Counted from the first letter of the stretch, positions 50,585 through 59,196 are shown. The stretch: DNA of 64,000 bases from an uncultured Ruminococcus sp. (GCA_945868475.1 CAMBLM010000006.1:1-64000); one strand, 5' to 3'. A program made the numbers and translations. Notes: a model not told the origin generated them from the letters alone.

Positions 50585-51739
50585 TTAATACTTTTCATAA
50601 TTATCAAGAAAATGATGCAAGTTCCCGTCAAGGTCCTTGTAGGACGGCAGGGTTTTCAGATTTACACCCTCGACGCTGCGGAAAATATTCATTTCGATCT
50701 GCGGATTTATCTTTGAAAGCTGCGAAATGAGCTGCTTTATCTCCTGCCGCTTTGAGGTGTGTTCGTTATCCTCCTCGGAAGCCGCCTGATCGGTGAATTT
50801 GCAGGCGCACTGGATAAAATGCAGGCCGTTATAATCACGCCAGCGCCTGACATCTTCCTCACGGATAAAATACATCGGTCGGATAAGCTCCATTCCCTCA
50901 AAATTCGCACTGTGGAGCTTCGGCATCATTGTCTGCACCTGACCGCCGTAGATCATTCCCATAAGTATCGTTTCGATAACATCGTCAAAGTGATGACCGA
51001 GTGCAATTTTGTTGCAGCCAAGCTCCTTTGCCTTTGCATAAAGATTTCCGCGCCTCATTCTCGCACAAAGATAACACGGGTTCGTCCTTACATTGAAAAC
51101 CGACGAAAAAATGTCCGTTTCAAATATCGTCAGCGGAATATCAAGAAGCTCCGCATTCTTTTCGATTATCCTGCGGTTCGCAGGACTGTAGCCCGGATCC
51201 ATAAGCAGGAAAACCACCTCGAACTCCATCTTGTTGTGACGCTTTATCTCCTGAAAAAGCTTCGCCATAAGGAACGAGTCCTTGCCGCCCGAAATGCAGA
51301 CGGCTATTTTGTCGCCTTCGCTGATAAGCCGATATTCATTGAGCGCCCTTGTGAAGCGGCTCAGAAGCGAGCTGTGAAATTTCTTTCGTATGCTGCGTTC
51401 AGCGTCCTCAGCCTTGGATTCTCCCGTTTCAAGCGTTGTGCGAAGCCAGTCTATGTAGCCGCCGTCAAGATTATACGCATCAAAGCCAAGCGAACAAAGC
51501 CTTTCCGCAAATTCTCCGCTCATTATGCCGCCGTTTCCGCAAACTACGAGCTTTTTTTCCTCATATTCCGAAAGCTGTGCGGAAAGTTCCCCGTCCGAAA
51601 GCTTCGGCGAAACGAGAACCGCCCCATCGATATGCCCGAATGAATATGAATATTCCCCTCTTATGTCGATAACAGCGTATTCTTCGCTTTTCATCGCGCG
51701 AAGCTCATCCGCCGATATCAAATTGACCGTCTGTGCCAT
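50585..51739 (-). CDS. Rhodanese-TtcA fusion: PP-loop tRNA sulfurtransferase-like protein
   Basis: A 384-aa fusion. Residues 1-105 are a rhodanese-like domain with a candidate active-site Cys67 in VVCGNGGIMS. Residues 120-384 are an N-type ATP pyrophosphatase of the TtcA group, with PP-loop SGGKDS (150-155), CYLCARMRRGNLY (Cys222 and Cys225), GHHFDDVIET and QCACKF near 310. TtcA thiolates cytidine 32 of tRNAs using an Fe-S cluster. Here the rhodanese may relay persulfide sulfur directly; this is inference. Confidence 0.88.
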   Translation of the reverse strand: MAQTVNLISADELRAMKSEEYAVIDIRGEYSYSFGHIDGAVLVSPKLSDGELSAQLSEYEEKKLVVCGNGGIMSGEFAERLCSLGFDAYNLDGGYIDWLRTTLETGESKAEDAERSIRKKFHSSLLSRFTRALNEYRLISEGDKIAVCISGGKDSFLMAKLFQEIKRHNKMEFEVVFLLMDPGYSPANRRIIEKNAELLDIPLTIFETDIFSSVFNVRTNPCYLCARMRRGNLYAKAKELGCNKIALGHHFDDVIETILMGMIYGGQVQTMMPKLHSANFEGMELIRPMYFIREEDVRRWRDYNGLHFIQCACKFTDQAASEEDNEHTSKRQEIKQLISQLSKINPQIEMNIFRSVEGVNLKTLPSYKDLDGNLHHFLDNYEKY

Positions 51740-51806
51740 TTGTACACCTCATTTTTTATCTTCTGATACCATTATATAATATTTTTTGAGAAAACTCAAT
51801 AGCAAA

Positions 51807-52282
51807 TTAATGCGTAATTTTAAATGTGGAATTATTATGGTTTCAAAATTTTGTCACGGAACGCCTGAATTCCGTAATGAGCGAGTCGCGTTCCGCGCCG
51901 TAATGTGTTTTTAGCAAACAAAAACCTGTTTTCAAGGAATGATTTCTTTGAAAACAGGTTTTGTTTGTTATTATTAATGGCGTTTTTCGTAATATTTTGC
52001 ATACCCCAAAATCGCTGACGCGATTCGGGACGGGAAACCCGTCCCCTACAGAAATTACACCTAATACTAAACACCAATAAAATACAGGAAAAAATCTGCG
52101 CCGAAATCACATATATCCAAGATTATCGGCTTGATTTTTTCCAAATTTTAAATGGTGTTTAGTATAAAATATTGGTTTTGCAACGGGTGGATATGGAATC
52201 CGCCCGTACGGAATTTGATGTTTTGCAGTAAATTTACGGAATACAAATAATTACGAATTACGAATTACGCATTACGCATTAG
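51807..52282. mobile_element. Heptad-bounded element with a nested type A palindrome
   Basis: A short left end (TTAAT plus one KCGTAAT unit at 51807) and a 34-bp right end (52249-52282, four units). Inside: a perfect 15-bp hairpin (51921-51935 with 51948-51962), GGGACGGGAAACCCGTCCC (about 52028-52046) and a GGGTGG..CCGCCC hairpin (about 52178-52205). A complete 102-bp type A palindrome (52064-52165) sits between the last two. Confidence 0.78.
52064..52165. mobile_element. Type A ATACTAA palindromic element (nested)
   Basis: A 102-bp element with ends ATACTAAACACC and GGTGTTTAGTAT, nearly identical to the left half of the 7030 composite and to 54586. It interrupts the heptad-bounded element. 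Confidence 0.85.
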
Positions 52283-52399
52283 ATTTATTCCGTTTTTTGT
52301 CGATAAAAAATTATTGACTTTTGGCAATAAATGGTATATAATTCTAAATATAAGAACTTTTTGTTAAAATAATTTTAGAAAAAATAAGGAATGATAAAA

Positions 52400-53545
52400 A
52401 TGATATGCCCAAAATGCGGAAAGACCTATGGTAACAAAATATCCTACTGCATAAGCTGCGGAATACCTCTCGAAGCGGAGAACGGTACTCATGCCGAAAT
52501 TCCGACCGAGCAGGAGGCAACGCCTATAACGCTCTCACCGAACCTTTTTGCGCCCGATGAACCTCTTACCGAGCCTGCGGCGACTGTACGCTCGATAAGC
52601 ATGACCTCGCCGATCGAGCGTACGCGGCAGAAAAAAGCCGGCGGCGGATTTATGAGAATAACAGCTTCCGCGCTTCTGTCCGTTTCGCTTTTCGCATCGA
52701 TGATACTCTTTTTCGGAAGCTGTATCGGACGTGCAATAACCGATGAGAGCAACGCTGCCGAAGCTGTCCGAAATATGGATATTCTAAATATCCCTGCAAA
52801 GGAGCTGCACATCTCCGCATTTGAGAACGATACTTTTTCCGATAATTCCACCGTCGGCGAAGCCATAGCCGCAATGACAGTCGGCTCGGGAGTTGATGAG
52901 AGCAACATCCGCCGAATTTACGAGCGTTCGACCGTTAAGGAGTTCATCGGAAACACTGCCGCCGAGTATGCGGAATATATCCGAAGCGGCAAAAAGCCCG
53001 AGGAAGTCACCCCCGAAAAGGTCAAATCGCTGCTCGGCGAAAATATCTCGGTCATCAGCACGAATACAGGCGTGGAGCTTTCCGACAGCGACATCGAACT
53101 CGCCTACAGTCGGATAGAGCTTTCAAAAGACGCACTCGCAAGCCTTTCCGCTGCCAGCCTTGAACAGGGCAAAAGCGGCACAGTGCTGAAAGCCGTCCGT
53201 GCCTACCTCTCCGCTCCGATAGTTCTCGCAGAGCTGATTTTTTCCGCAGCAGCAGTTTCTGCCGTAATCGTCATTAACAAAAATAAGCGGCGCGCAATGG
53301 GGTTCTGCGGCACTCCCGTCTTTCTCGCAGGCTTCACAGCCGCGCTGTTCACATTTATGTTCTCAATGCAGCTCGGACTTTTTGCCGGACTGGACGGACT
53401 GAAAAAAGAAACCGCCGCAGGCATCTCCGCCGCTGTTTCACAGAATGCATATCAGATAAGCGCGGCAATGATGTTCGCAGGACTTTGTATGCTCATTGCC
53501 GCAAGGCAGACAAAAGCGAATGAACAGCGCACTAAAAATTCATAA
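52400..53545 (+). CDS. Zinc-ribbon membrane protein of unknown function
   Basis: A 381-aa protein. An N-terminal zinc ribbon (CPKCGK..CISCG, about 3-23) and a disordered linker precede one hydrophobic helix (about 85-110). An extracytoplasmic helical domain rich in Ala, Ser and Glu (about 115-270) and three C-terminal hydrophobic helices (about 272-375) follow. ATG 52400 is preferred because AAGGA is 9 bases upstream and only 0-1 base from the alternative ATG at 52391. The ribbon is likely cytoplasmic. No family recognised beyond the ribbon. Confidence 0.78.
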   Translation: MICPKCGKTYGNKISYCISCGIPLEAENGTHAEIPTEQEATPITLSPNLFAPDEPLTEPAATVRSISMTSPIERTRQKKAGGGFMRITASALLSVSLFASMILFFGSCIGRAITDESNAAEAVRNMDILNIPAKELHISAFENDTFSDNSTVGEAIAAMTVGSGVDESNIRRIYERSTVKEFIGNTAAEYAEYIRSGKKPEEVTPEKVKSLLGENISVISTNTGVELSDSDIELAYSRIELSKDALASLSAASLEQGKSGTVLKAVRAYLSAPIVLAELIFSAAAVSAVIVINKNKRRAMGFCGTPVFLAGFTAALFTFMFSMQLGLFAGLDGLKKETAAGISAAVSQNAYQISAAMMFAGLCMLIAARQTKANEQRTKNS

Positions 53546-53553
53546 CAAAGCTG

Positions 53554-53714
53554 ATACTGATCTTTAACCAACCTATAGACAAATTCGACAGCTATAACGC
53601 AGCCACCCGTCGTCAAGTTCCCTTGTCGGACGGACAGCCCGCCTGCGGTCGCTTTCCTATATTGGCAGCGTTCTGTCTGTCGTCTTTGTCTACAGAACGA
53701 TTAAAGATCAGTAT
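53554..53714. mobile_element. 161-bp element with ATACTGATCTTTAA inverted ends
   Basis: Perfect 14-bp terminal inverted repeats (53554-53567 with 53701-53714). Inside, fragments ATAGACAAATTCG and TTTGTCTACAG echo the type B core, but the centre is GC-rich and different. No coding capacity. A distant member of the ATACTAA group. Confidence 0.7.
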
Positions 53715-53750
53715 GAAAATCGCAAAACAAAAGGCATTGCAGTTCATTTT

Positions 53751-53852
53751 ATACTAAACACCAATTAAAAACTATACAAAAATCAGCGCAAAAACTCTAA
53801 TATATGGATTTTGCGCTGATTTTTTGTCTATAGTTTTATTGTTGTTCAGCAT
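53751..53852. mobile_element. Type B-prime ATACTAA palindromic element
   Basis: A 102-bp palindrome starting ATACTAAACACCAATT, with an inner stem AAAAATCAGCGCAAAA against TTTTGCGCTGATTTTTT. It matches the right half of the composite at 7030. The right end is degraded (TTGTTCAGCAT). Confidence 0.78.
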
Positions 53853-53906
53853 TACAATGTCCTGCAATGCCTTTTATATTGAAATTTCCTATGTACTCAC
53901 TCAAAC

Positions 53907-54278
53907 TCACTCGTGCGGAGTTTCCTTTATTACCTGCTGTATCTCGATGACCTTTGGCTGCATACCGCGCAGACGCTGTTCAGCCTGAGCGTAATTTCCC
54001 GATCTTATGTCTTTCATCACAAGCTCGGATTCGGCAAAAAGCTCATCCATTCCAAGATTTCCGAGAACGCCTTTGAGCTTGTGCGCACACATTTCAGCCT
54101 TTGCATTATCGCCCGAAGCGAACGCTGAATATATTTCCTCAAAACGCTCCGTATCGGCAAATTCACCGAGAAATTTAACATAAAGCTCGTCCAGACCGCC
54201 GAAACGGTCGATAGTCTTATCCGTGTTCACCCCTACACGCTTGAGCTTATCAAAAAAAGCGTCAAAATTCTTTCCCAT
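53907..54278 (-). CDS. Hpt domain phosphotransfer protein
   Basis: A 123-aa protein that is essentially one histidine phosphotransfer domain. The phospho-acceptor His lies in CAHKLKGVLGNLGM (about residue 65). It could relay phosphate from the hybrid kinase at 1529 to a response regulator; there is no direct neighbour to confirm this. ATG 54278 with AAGGA upstream is preferred over a TTG seven codons earlier. The spacer 54279-54547 is AT-rich with no clear signal. Confidence 0.85.
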   Translation of the reverse strand: MGKNFDAFFDKLKRVGVNTDKTIDRFGGLDELYVKFLGEFADTERFEEIYSAFASGDNAKAEMCAHKLKGVLGNLGMDELFAESELVMKDIRSGNYAQAEQRLRGMQPKVIEIQQVIKETPHE

Positions 54279-54547
54279 ATTTACAATGTTCCTTTCCAAA
54301 ACGTATGCGATTTTTCACAAGATGATATTATGATGCTGAAATTATTCCTATAGATTTACTGTAATAACTGCTTTATTTTTATTATATATTGTCGGACATA
54401 ATTTGTCAACAGAAAGTGTGTTATAAAACCGATTATCACTATTTTTGTGAATTTTTATAACTTAATTAACATCTTTTACATAAACTGCGAAATCGTTTTT
54501 GTTGATAATGCACAACAGATGCAGAGAAAGAATATTTATTAATTCTC

Positions 54548-54576
54548 TTGAAAAAAATTGAGTTATATGGTATAAT
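54548..54576 (+). promoter_or_regulatory. Predicted promoter of the cheY-cheX operon
   Basis: TTGAAA (54548-54553), a 17-bp spacer and a perfect TATAAT (54571-54576). The type A palindrome starts 10 bases later, so it would be transcribed as part of the leader. Confidence 0.78.
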
Positions 54577-54585
54577 TCAGTTGTA

Positions 54586-54686
54586 ATGCTAAACACCAAT
54601 AAAATAAAGGAAAAATCTGCGCCGAAATCCTATATATTCGAGATTGTCGGCTTGATTTTTTCTAAATTTTAAATGGTGTTTAGTAT
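54586..54686. mobile_element. Type A ATACTAA palindromic element in the cheY leader
   Basis: A 101-bp near-copy of the elements at 7030 (left half) and 52064. It lies between promoter and RBS, ending 14 bases before the AGGAGG. Its right end creates AGTATAAT, a possible second -10. In RNA it would fold into a long hairpin. Confidence 0.82.
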
Positions 54687-54710
54687 AATATTGGTTTAGG
54701 AGGCGCACAG

Positions 54711-55085
54711 ATGTCCGATACAACAAAAAAGCTCAAAATTCTTATCTGCGATGACTCGGCACTTGTCAGAAAACAACTCAGCAACATTCTCTCAGATATC
54801 GGAGATTTTGAAATATCTTTCGCCGAAAACGGCAACGCAGCAGTTACAAAATATGCGGAGATCCTTCCCGATCTTTCGTTTATGGATATAGTTATGCCCG
54901 AAAAGTCGGGTATTGACGCACTCAAGGATATCATTTCCCTCAACCCGAGCGCAAAGGTCGTTATGGCTTCTTCGATCGGTACACAGGGCAACCTTAAAAC
55001 TGCTATCGAATGCGGTGCTTTTGACTTCATTCAGAAGCCCGTTGATAAAAGCGCAGTCGAAAAGATCATCAACAAGATAATGTAA
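54711..55085 (+). CDS. CheY-like single-domain response regulator
   Basis: A 124-aa receiver domain: ILICDDSALVRKQL, phospho-Asp in LSFMDIVMPEKSGIDAL (about residue 57), the Ser/Thr switch region VVMASSIGTQ and the Lys in DFIQKPVDKSAV. AGGAGG precedes the ATG. It is followed 15 bases later by a CheX-type phosphatase fusion, so CheA at 36583 is its probable kinase and the fusion its probable phosphatase. Confidence 0.93.
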   Translation: MSDTTKKLKILICDDSALVRKQLSNILSDIGDFEISFAENGNAAVTKYAEILPDLSFMDIVMPEKSGIDALKDIISLNPSAKVVMASSIGTQGNLKTAIECGAFDFIQKPVDKSAVEKIINKIM

Positions 55086-55100
55086 GGAGGGTGAGCTAAC

Positions 55101-55982
55101 ATGTTTACTCAATTTTTCGGCAATTATCTTCTTAACAGCGGACTTGTTTCCCCCGAAAAGCTTTCCGATGCTCTCGGAAGACTTTCCGAAACAAAATTAA
55201 GACTCGGCGTTCTTGCTATCAATGCAGGCATCATGACCGCAGAACAGGTCGATAAGGTACACGCCGAACAGCAGAAAGTCGATAAGCGTATCGGTGAACT
55301 TATGGTCGATATGGGCTATGCTACCGAAGAGCAGATCGAAAAGCTGCTCAAAACGCAGCCAAGCGCACATCTTCTCCTCGGTCAGACACTCGTCAATGAC
55401 GGCGTTATGACAAACTCACAGTTTGAAAACGCGCTCAACAGCTATAAAAAGGAAATGGGCATCAGCGACGCTGACCTCGAAGATTCCGACCTCGGCGACT
55501 TCCGCCCTCTCGTTGATAAATTCTATAACTTCGACAATGCGGACAACAAATCCTACCTCACGGGATATATCGTTCTTCTTTTCAAGAACCTCGTCCGTTT
55601 CATCGGAACTGACTTCGCACCGCTCAGCGCAAAGGCTCTTCTTGATAACATCTCAAGAAGCTGTATGGGTCAGGAGATACATGGCGGAGTAAAGGCACTC
55701 ACACTCATCGATGCCGATGATGATTCGCTCATCGAGTTTGCTTCGCGCTTCTCGGGTGAACACCTCACCGCAAACGACGATTTCACACGCGACTGCATCA
55801 ACGAATTCCTCAATCTCCACAACGGACTTTTCGCTGTAAATCTTTCCAACGAAACAGGACTCGAGATCGAGCTTTCACCGCAGATCGTTTATAATGACAT
55901 CAACCTCGATACCATCAAGAATTCGCATGTTATCCCCGTTTGCTTCTCATTCGGCACGATAAACTTTATTATAAGCATATAA
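55101..55982 (+). CDS. MshEN-like/CheX fusion, probable CheY phosphatase
   Basis: A 293-aa fusion. Residues about 10-115 hold three repeats of the RLGxxLxxxG..Q type (RLGVLAINAG, RIGELMVDMG, LLGQTLVNDG), the pattern of MshEN/GspE N-terminal domains, some of which bind c-di-GMP. Residues about 145-293 resemble CheX/CheC-family phosphatases, with the catalytic E-x-x-N pair as Glu235 and Asn238 in NEFLNLHNG. AAGGAGG upstream. It is coupled to cheY. c-di-GMP control of dephosphorylation is inference. Confidence 0.75.
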   Translation: MFTQFFGNYLLNSGLVSPEKLSDALGRLSETKLRLGVLAINAGIMTAEQVDKVHAEQQKVDKRIGELMVDMGYATEEQIEKLLKTQPSAHLLLGQTLVNDGVMTNSQFENALNSYKKEMGISDADLEDSDLGDFRPLVDKFYNFDNADNKSYLTGYIVLLFKNLVRFIGTDFAPLSAKALLDNISRSCMGQEIHGGVKALTLIDADDDSLIEFASRFSGEHLTANDDFTRDCINEFLNLHNGLFAVNLSNETGLEIELSPQIVYNDINLDTIKNSHVIPVCFSFGTINFIISI

Positions 55983-56104
55983 TACTGATTTTTAATTCAT
56001 CCTTTCTTGAACCGCAGCCTGCATATCATATAGGTACGCAGGCTGCATTTTTCTGCCAAAAATACGCTTTTCTAAAGAGTAATATAACTGTAACTGAAAT
56101 GTAA

Positions 56105-56133
56105 TTGTATTTCTTTGCATAAACTGATATAAT
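56105..56133 (+). promoter_or_regulatory. Predicted promoter of the 56314 lipoprotein gene
   Basis: TTGTAT (56105-56110), a 17-bp spacer and a perfect TATAAT (56128-56133). A degraded palindromic element lies between it and the gene. Confidence 0.72.
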
Positions 56134-56165
56134 ATAGTTAAATTATAGAACTGAATATTGAATCT

Positions 56166-56287
56166 ATGCTAATATCTATTACAAAAATCAGGCAGAATCC
56201 TGCAGCGGTTAAAAACAGCTTGATGTTGGAAACAGGTTGATATGGATTTTGCGCCGATTTTTCTGCACATTCGTTAGAGATTAGCAT
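56166..56287. mobile_element. Degraded type B palindromic element in a leader
   Basis: Ends ATGCTAAT and TTAGCAT (56166, 56281-56287). The interior keeps TTGCGCCGATTTTTC and CAAAAATCAGGC from the type B core but has diverged. It is in the untranslated leader of the lipoprotein gene. Confidence 0.6.
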
Positions 56288-56313
56288 CATACCCAGCCGA
56301 AAGGAAATCCCAC

Positions 56314-57576
56314 ATGAAATACACCGGTAAAAAGCTGACTGTTTTACTGACATCTCTGTTGGCGACAACTGTTGTACTCTGTTCCTGCAATAGCAGCAAA
56401 ACGGCAAACACCGCCGAAACCGCAGCTGAAACAACAGCTGTCGCCGAGGTTTCGGAAAATTCCGCCCCAGATACGGGTTCACCCAAAATAATGCTCGGAG
56501 CAGCCACCCCCAATGAAGCCGAGCCGGACGCTTTTTCGTCCTATACATTTTCACTCAATGACGGCGAAAACAACTATATGATAACCGTTTCAGGCACGGA
56601 CAGCGACTCCGAGCTGAAGATAATCACCGAGGACAATGCTTTCAACTACTCGGAATATACGCTCACCCCTCCCGAAAATTACACGCTGAATATCCCGTAT
56701 TCACAGGAATTTGCTTCGAGCGTGTGCAGCGTCCTCACGAATACCGCCGATGACCAGACCGTCCCCGATGTTGTTCAGTTCATTTTCTACCTTGACAATT
56801 TCGACACCGAAGAAGAGCTTCCCTATACTGTCAAGCGCTATTACTCGGTCAAAAATAATGAATTCACCGAGATAGGCATCTACGATGCGGACGGCAACAA
56901 AATGGACTACATTCCCGAATTTACGCTTCTGCGCACCGAGGGAACAGTGTTTATGCCGACACCGACCGTAACATTTGATGATAACGGCGACGCTTCGGTT
57001 GAACTCAGCGTTTATGATTTTGACACGGATGAACTTACGCTGAAAAAGCGTGCCCAGTCCACGGATTTTGAAACCGACAAGCTTTACTATGGCTATGCCG
57101 CAAAAGCTGTCGCAGACGATATAGCAAAATATTTCACCACAACGAGCCTTAATGTCAGCGACTATGACAACTATGTCCAGTTTGATTCGCTCAACTCCGA
57201 CGGCGGCAGCACGATGTTCTACTTCGTCGATGACCCGAGATTTAAAACTGTTTCCGAGCTTGAAAACTTCGTAAAGAAATATTTTGATGCAAAGACCACG
57301 AATGAAATGTTCATCAACGCTCCGCAGAAGTACCGCGATGTAGACGGAAAGCTCTGCACCGTTGTCGGCGACGCAGGCGTACTTTATATCGGTGACATCA
57401 CGATAACAAGCTATAACTACAACGAAAAGGCTGGCACTATTACCTATAAGACCAAAGCCGAACGCTACGATGAAGAAGGACGTTTTGTCGAATTCATCGA
57501 CGGCGGCGACTTCACGCTTGAAGTCAATCCCAACGACCAAAGCTTCAAGATCACACAGTATAAACTGAATTATTGA
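56314..57576 (+). CDS. Lipoprotein of unknown function
   Basis: A 420-aa lipoprotein with lipobox LCSC (Cys25) and a short Ala/Thr/Glu-rich linker. The remainder is a beta-rich acidic extracellular body with many Asp, Tyr and Thr residues. A C-terminal domain (about 300-420) starts around VSELENFVKKYF, ends ITQYKLNY and resembles small export-associated folds, but I cannot name a family. RBS AAAGGAAA. It is monocistronic, with its own promoter and terminator. Confidence 0.8.
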   Translation: MKYTGKKLTVLLTSLLATTVVLCSCNSSKTANTAETAAETTAVAEVSENSAPDTGSPKIMLGAATPNEAEPDAFSSYTFSLNDGENNYMITVSGTDSDSELKIITEDNAFNYSEYTLTPPENYTLNIPYSQEFASSVCSVLTNTADDQTVPDVVQFIFYLDNFDTEEELPYTVKRYYSVKNNEFTEIGIYDADGNKMDYIPEFTLLRTEGTVFMPTPTVTFDDNGDASVELSVYDFDTDELTLKKRAQSTDFETDKLYYGYAAKAVADDIAKYFTTTSLNVSDYDNYVQFDSLNSDGGSTMFYFVDDPRFKTVSELENFVKKYFDAKTTNEMFINAPQKYRDVDGKLCTVVGDAGVLYIGDITITSYNYNEKAGTITYKTKAERYDEEGRFVEFIDGGDFTLEVNPNDQSFKITQYKLNY

Positions 57577-57580
57577 TGAC

Positions 57581-57615
57581 AAACTGCCGCAGAAATGACC
57601 TGCGGCAGTTTTTAT
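57581..57615 (+). terminator. Intrinsic terminator of the 56314 lipoprotein gene
   Basis: A 12-bp stem (57581-57592 with 57600-57611) followed by Ts. A further inverted repeat of TTCACT/AGTGAA units lies at 57634-57681. Confidence 0.9.
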
Positions 57616-57725
57616 TCACCAAAATTCGCTTTTTTCACTTTTTCAGTGAATTTTCACTCTTGTTCACTGAAAAAAAGTGAATATTTCTTTTGTTAAAAAG
57701 CAATTCAATTTTCCAAAACAAATAA

Positions 57726-57771
57726 CAAAAAATCGGCAGCAAACACAAGCATAGACCCGTGTTTGCTGCCG
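57726..57771 (-). terminator. Intrinsic terminator of spo0A
   Basis: A 13-bp stem (57734-57746 with 57759-57771), followed on the minus strand by ATTTTTTG. Between it and the gene, a 17-base unit AGCTGCCACAGTCATGC occurs twice in tandem (about 57795-57835), touching the last codons. Confidence 0.88.
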
Positions 57772-57823
57772 AAGCATTATATTTTTATGCAAAATTGCCA
57801 CAGTCATGCGGTAGCTGCCACAG

Positions 57824-58630
57824 TCATGCAGTTGCTGCCTGCGGAGTTTTCTTCGATCCGTTTGCACCTTTTGCTGAGATACGGAAGCGAAGCCGCAGAT
57901 TATCGGTTATGAGCGCGATAAACTCGGAGTTTGTCGGCTTGCCCTTGCCGCCGTTTATTGTATAGCCGAACATTTTTGTAAGTACATCGACATCTCCCCT
58001 GTCCCACGCGGTTTCAATGGCGTGGCGGATAGCTCTTTCCACGCGTGACGGCGAGGTATCAAATTTGCGCGCTATGGTCGGGTAGAGCAGCTTTGTCACG
58101 CTTTCCAGCATTTCGGAATCATTGACCGAGAGCATTATCGCTTCGCGCAGATAGTGGTAGCCCTTGATATGCGCAGGGATACCGATGGTATGGATAATGT
58201 CGGTGACAACGACCTCCATGTGTGCCTGATCGGAGTCATCCTCGAAATCGCTGACCGACGACGGAGTGATATGCTCAACAAAGCTGAGAAGCGTGTCGAT
58301 CTCAAACGGTTTGATGAGAACATAAGCGTTTTTCCTGCTCATAACGGTTTTCTCGACATAAGCGTTGCGGTAAGGCAGCGTTACGATGAAAAACGGCTTT
58401 TTTACGCTGCCCATATCAGTCCTGTGAATGACCTCGAGCGCATCTGCGGCAGGCATTAACGCATCGCAGATCACAATATCGGGCTGTCCCGATCGGATCT
58501 CGCTGAGGACTGCACTTCCGTCGCTTTCACATTCCTTGACCGAATATCCTTTCTGATTCAGGGCATTTGACATTTTTTTGCTGAAATCCAAAGAATTATC
58601 GGCAATAAGAATTTTAACATTAGCTGACAT
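57824..58630 (-). CDS. spo0A: Sporulation master regulator Spo0A
   Basis: A 268-aa response regulator and DNA-binding protein that commits cells to sporulation. Receiver domain 1-125 has ILIADNS, phospho-Asp56 in VICDALMP and Lys in VLIKPFE. The second residue of the usual acidic pair is Asn here (D-N rather than D-D). The C-terminal effector (about 155-262) is highly conserved: HTIGIPAHIKGYHYLREAI, SPSRVERAIRHAIETAWDRG and GKGKPTNSEFIALI. ATG 58630 follows AGGAGG. A short alanine-rich tail is unusual. Two 0A boxes lie upstream. Confidence 0.95.
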   Translation of the reverse strand: MSANVKILIADNSLDFSKKMSNALNQKGYSVKECESDGSAVLSEIRSGQPDIVICDALMPAADALEVIHRTDMGSVKKPFFIVTLPYRNAYVEKTVMSRKNAYVLIKPFEIDTLLSFVEHITPSSVSDFEDDSDQAHMEVVVTDIIHTIGIPAHIKGYHYLREAIMLSVNDSEMLESVTKLLYPTIARKFDTSPSRVERAIRHAIETAWDRGDVDVLTKMFGYTINGGKGKPTNSEFIALITDNLRLRFRISAKGANGSKKTPQAATA

Positions 58631-58687
58631 AATTATACCTCCTAAATTTTCTTCTTCCATATTCTACCATTAAATATTAAAATTTTG

Positions 58688-58735
58688 TGTCGAAATAAGA
58701 TACGAAATCAATGTTTATTTTCAAAATTTTCGACA
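58688..58735 (-). promoter_or_regulatory. Inverted pair of 0A boxes upstream of spo0A
   Basis: TGTCGAA at 58688-58694 (plus) and its complement at 58729-58735 are the core Spo0A-binding heptamer in opposite orientation, 35 bp apart. Between them and the gene, GTAGAATAT on the minus strand resembles a sigma-H -10, although no good sigma-H -35 is present. Autoregulation is the expected role. Confidence 0.6.
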
Positions 58736-59161
58736 TTATTTATTCTTATTTTGGTAAAATTAAAATTATACGTTCAGATGTACAAAAAACTGCGCAGTTA
58801 TCGAGAACCCTTAAAAACAAAAATAACATTTTTATTTTCAAGTTTTGATAATTTGCCTAAATTTCGTGTCGGTATATACCATATCAGGCACTTTTTAAAA
58901 GTTCCGCCACAATAATAATACACCATTTAAGGAAATATGTCAATAAATCGCAGGAACAATTATTTCCAAAATTCACAAGCAATTTTTATCTAAATCTTAC
59001 AGAATTATGAATTTTTCTTGCATAGCTAATACATAGTCTAAGTAGGCATTGTAACCTTTATCTATAGTTTATTCATCAGTAAACATACATTAGCAACACT
59101 TTCGATTTATTGTCATTCTATTTTTATTTACAATAAATTCATAATAAAATTCTAAATCCAC
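58736..59161. other. AT-rich spacer between spo0A and the leuA T-box
   Basis: About 430 bases with no start/RBS-supported frame, no strong hairpin and no repeat element recognised. Confidence 0.5.
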
Positions 59162-59190
59162 TTGACAAATCGAAAAAGCAGTGCTATAAT
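59162..59190 (+). promoter_or_regulatory. Consensus promoter of the T-box-leuA transcript
   Basis: TTGACA (59162-59167), a 17-bp spacer and TATAAT (59185-59190), both perfect. Confidence 0.9.
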
Positions 59191-59196
59191 TTGGGT

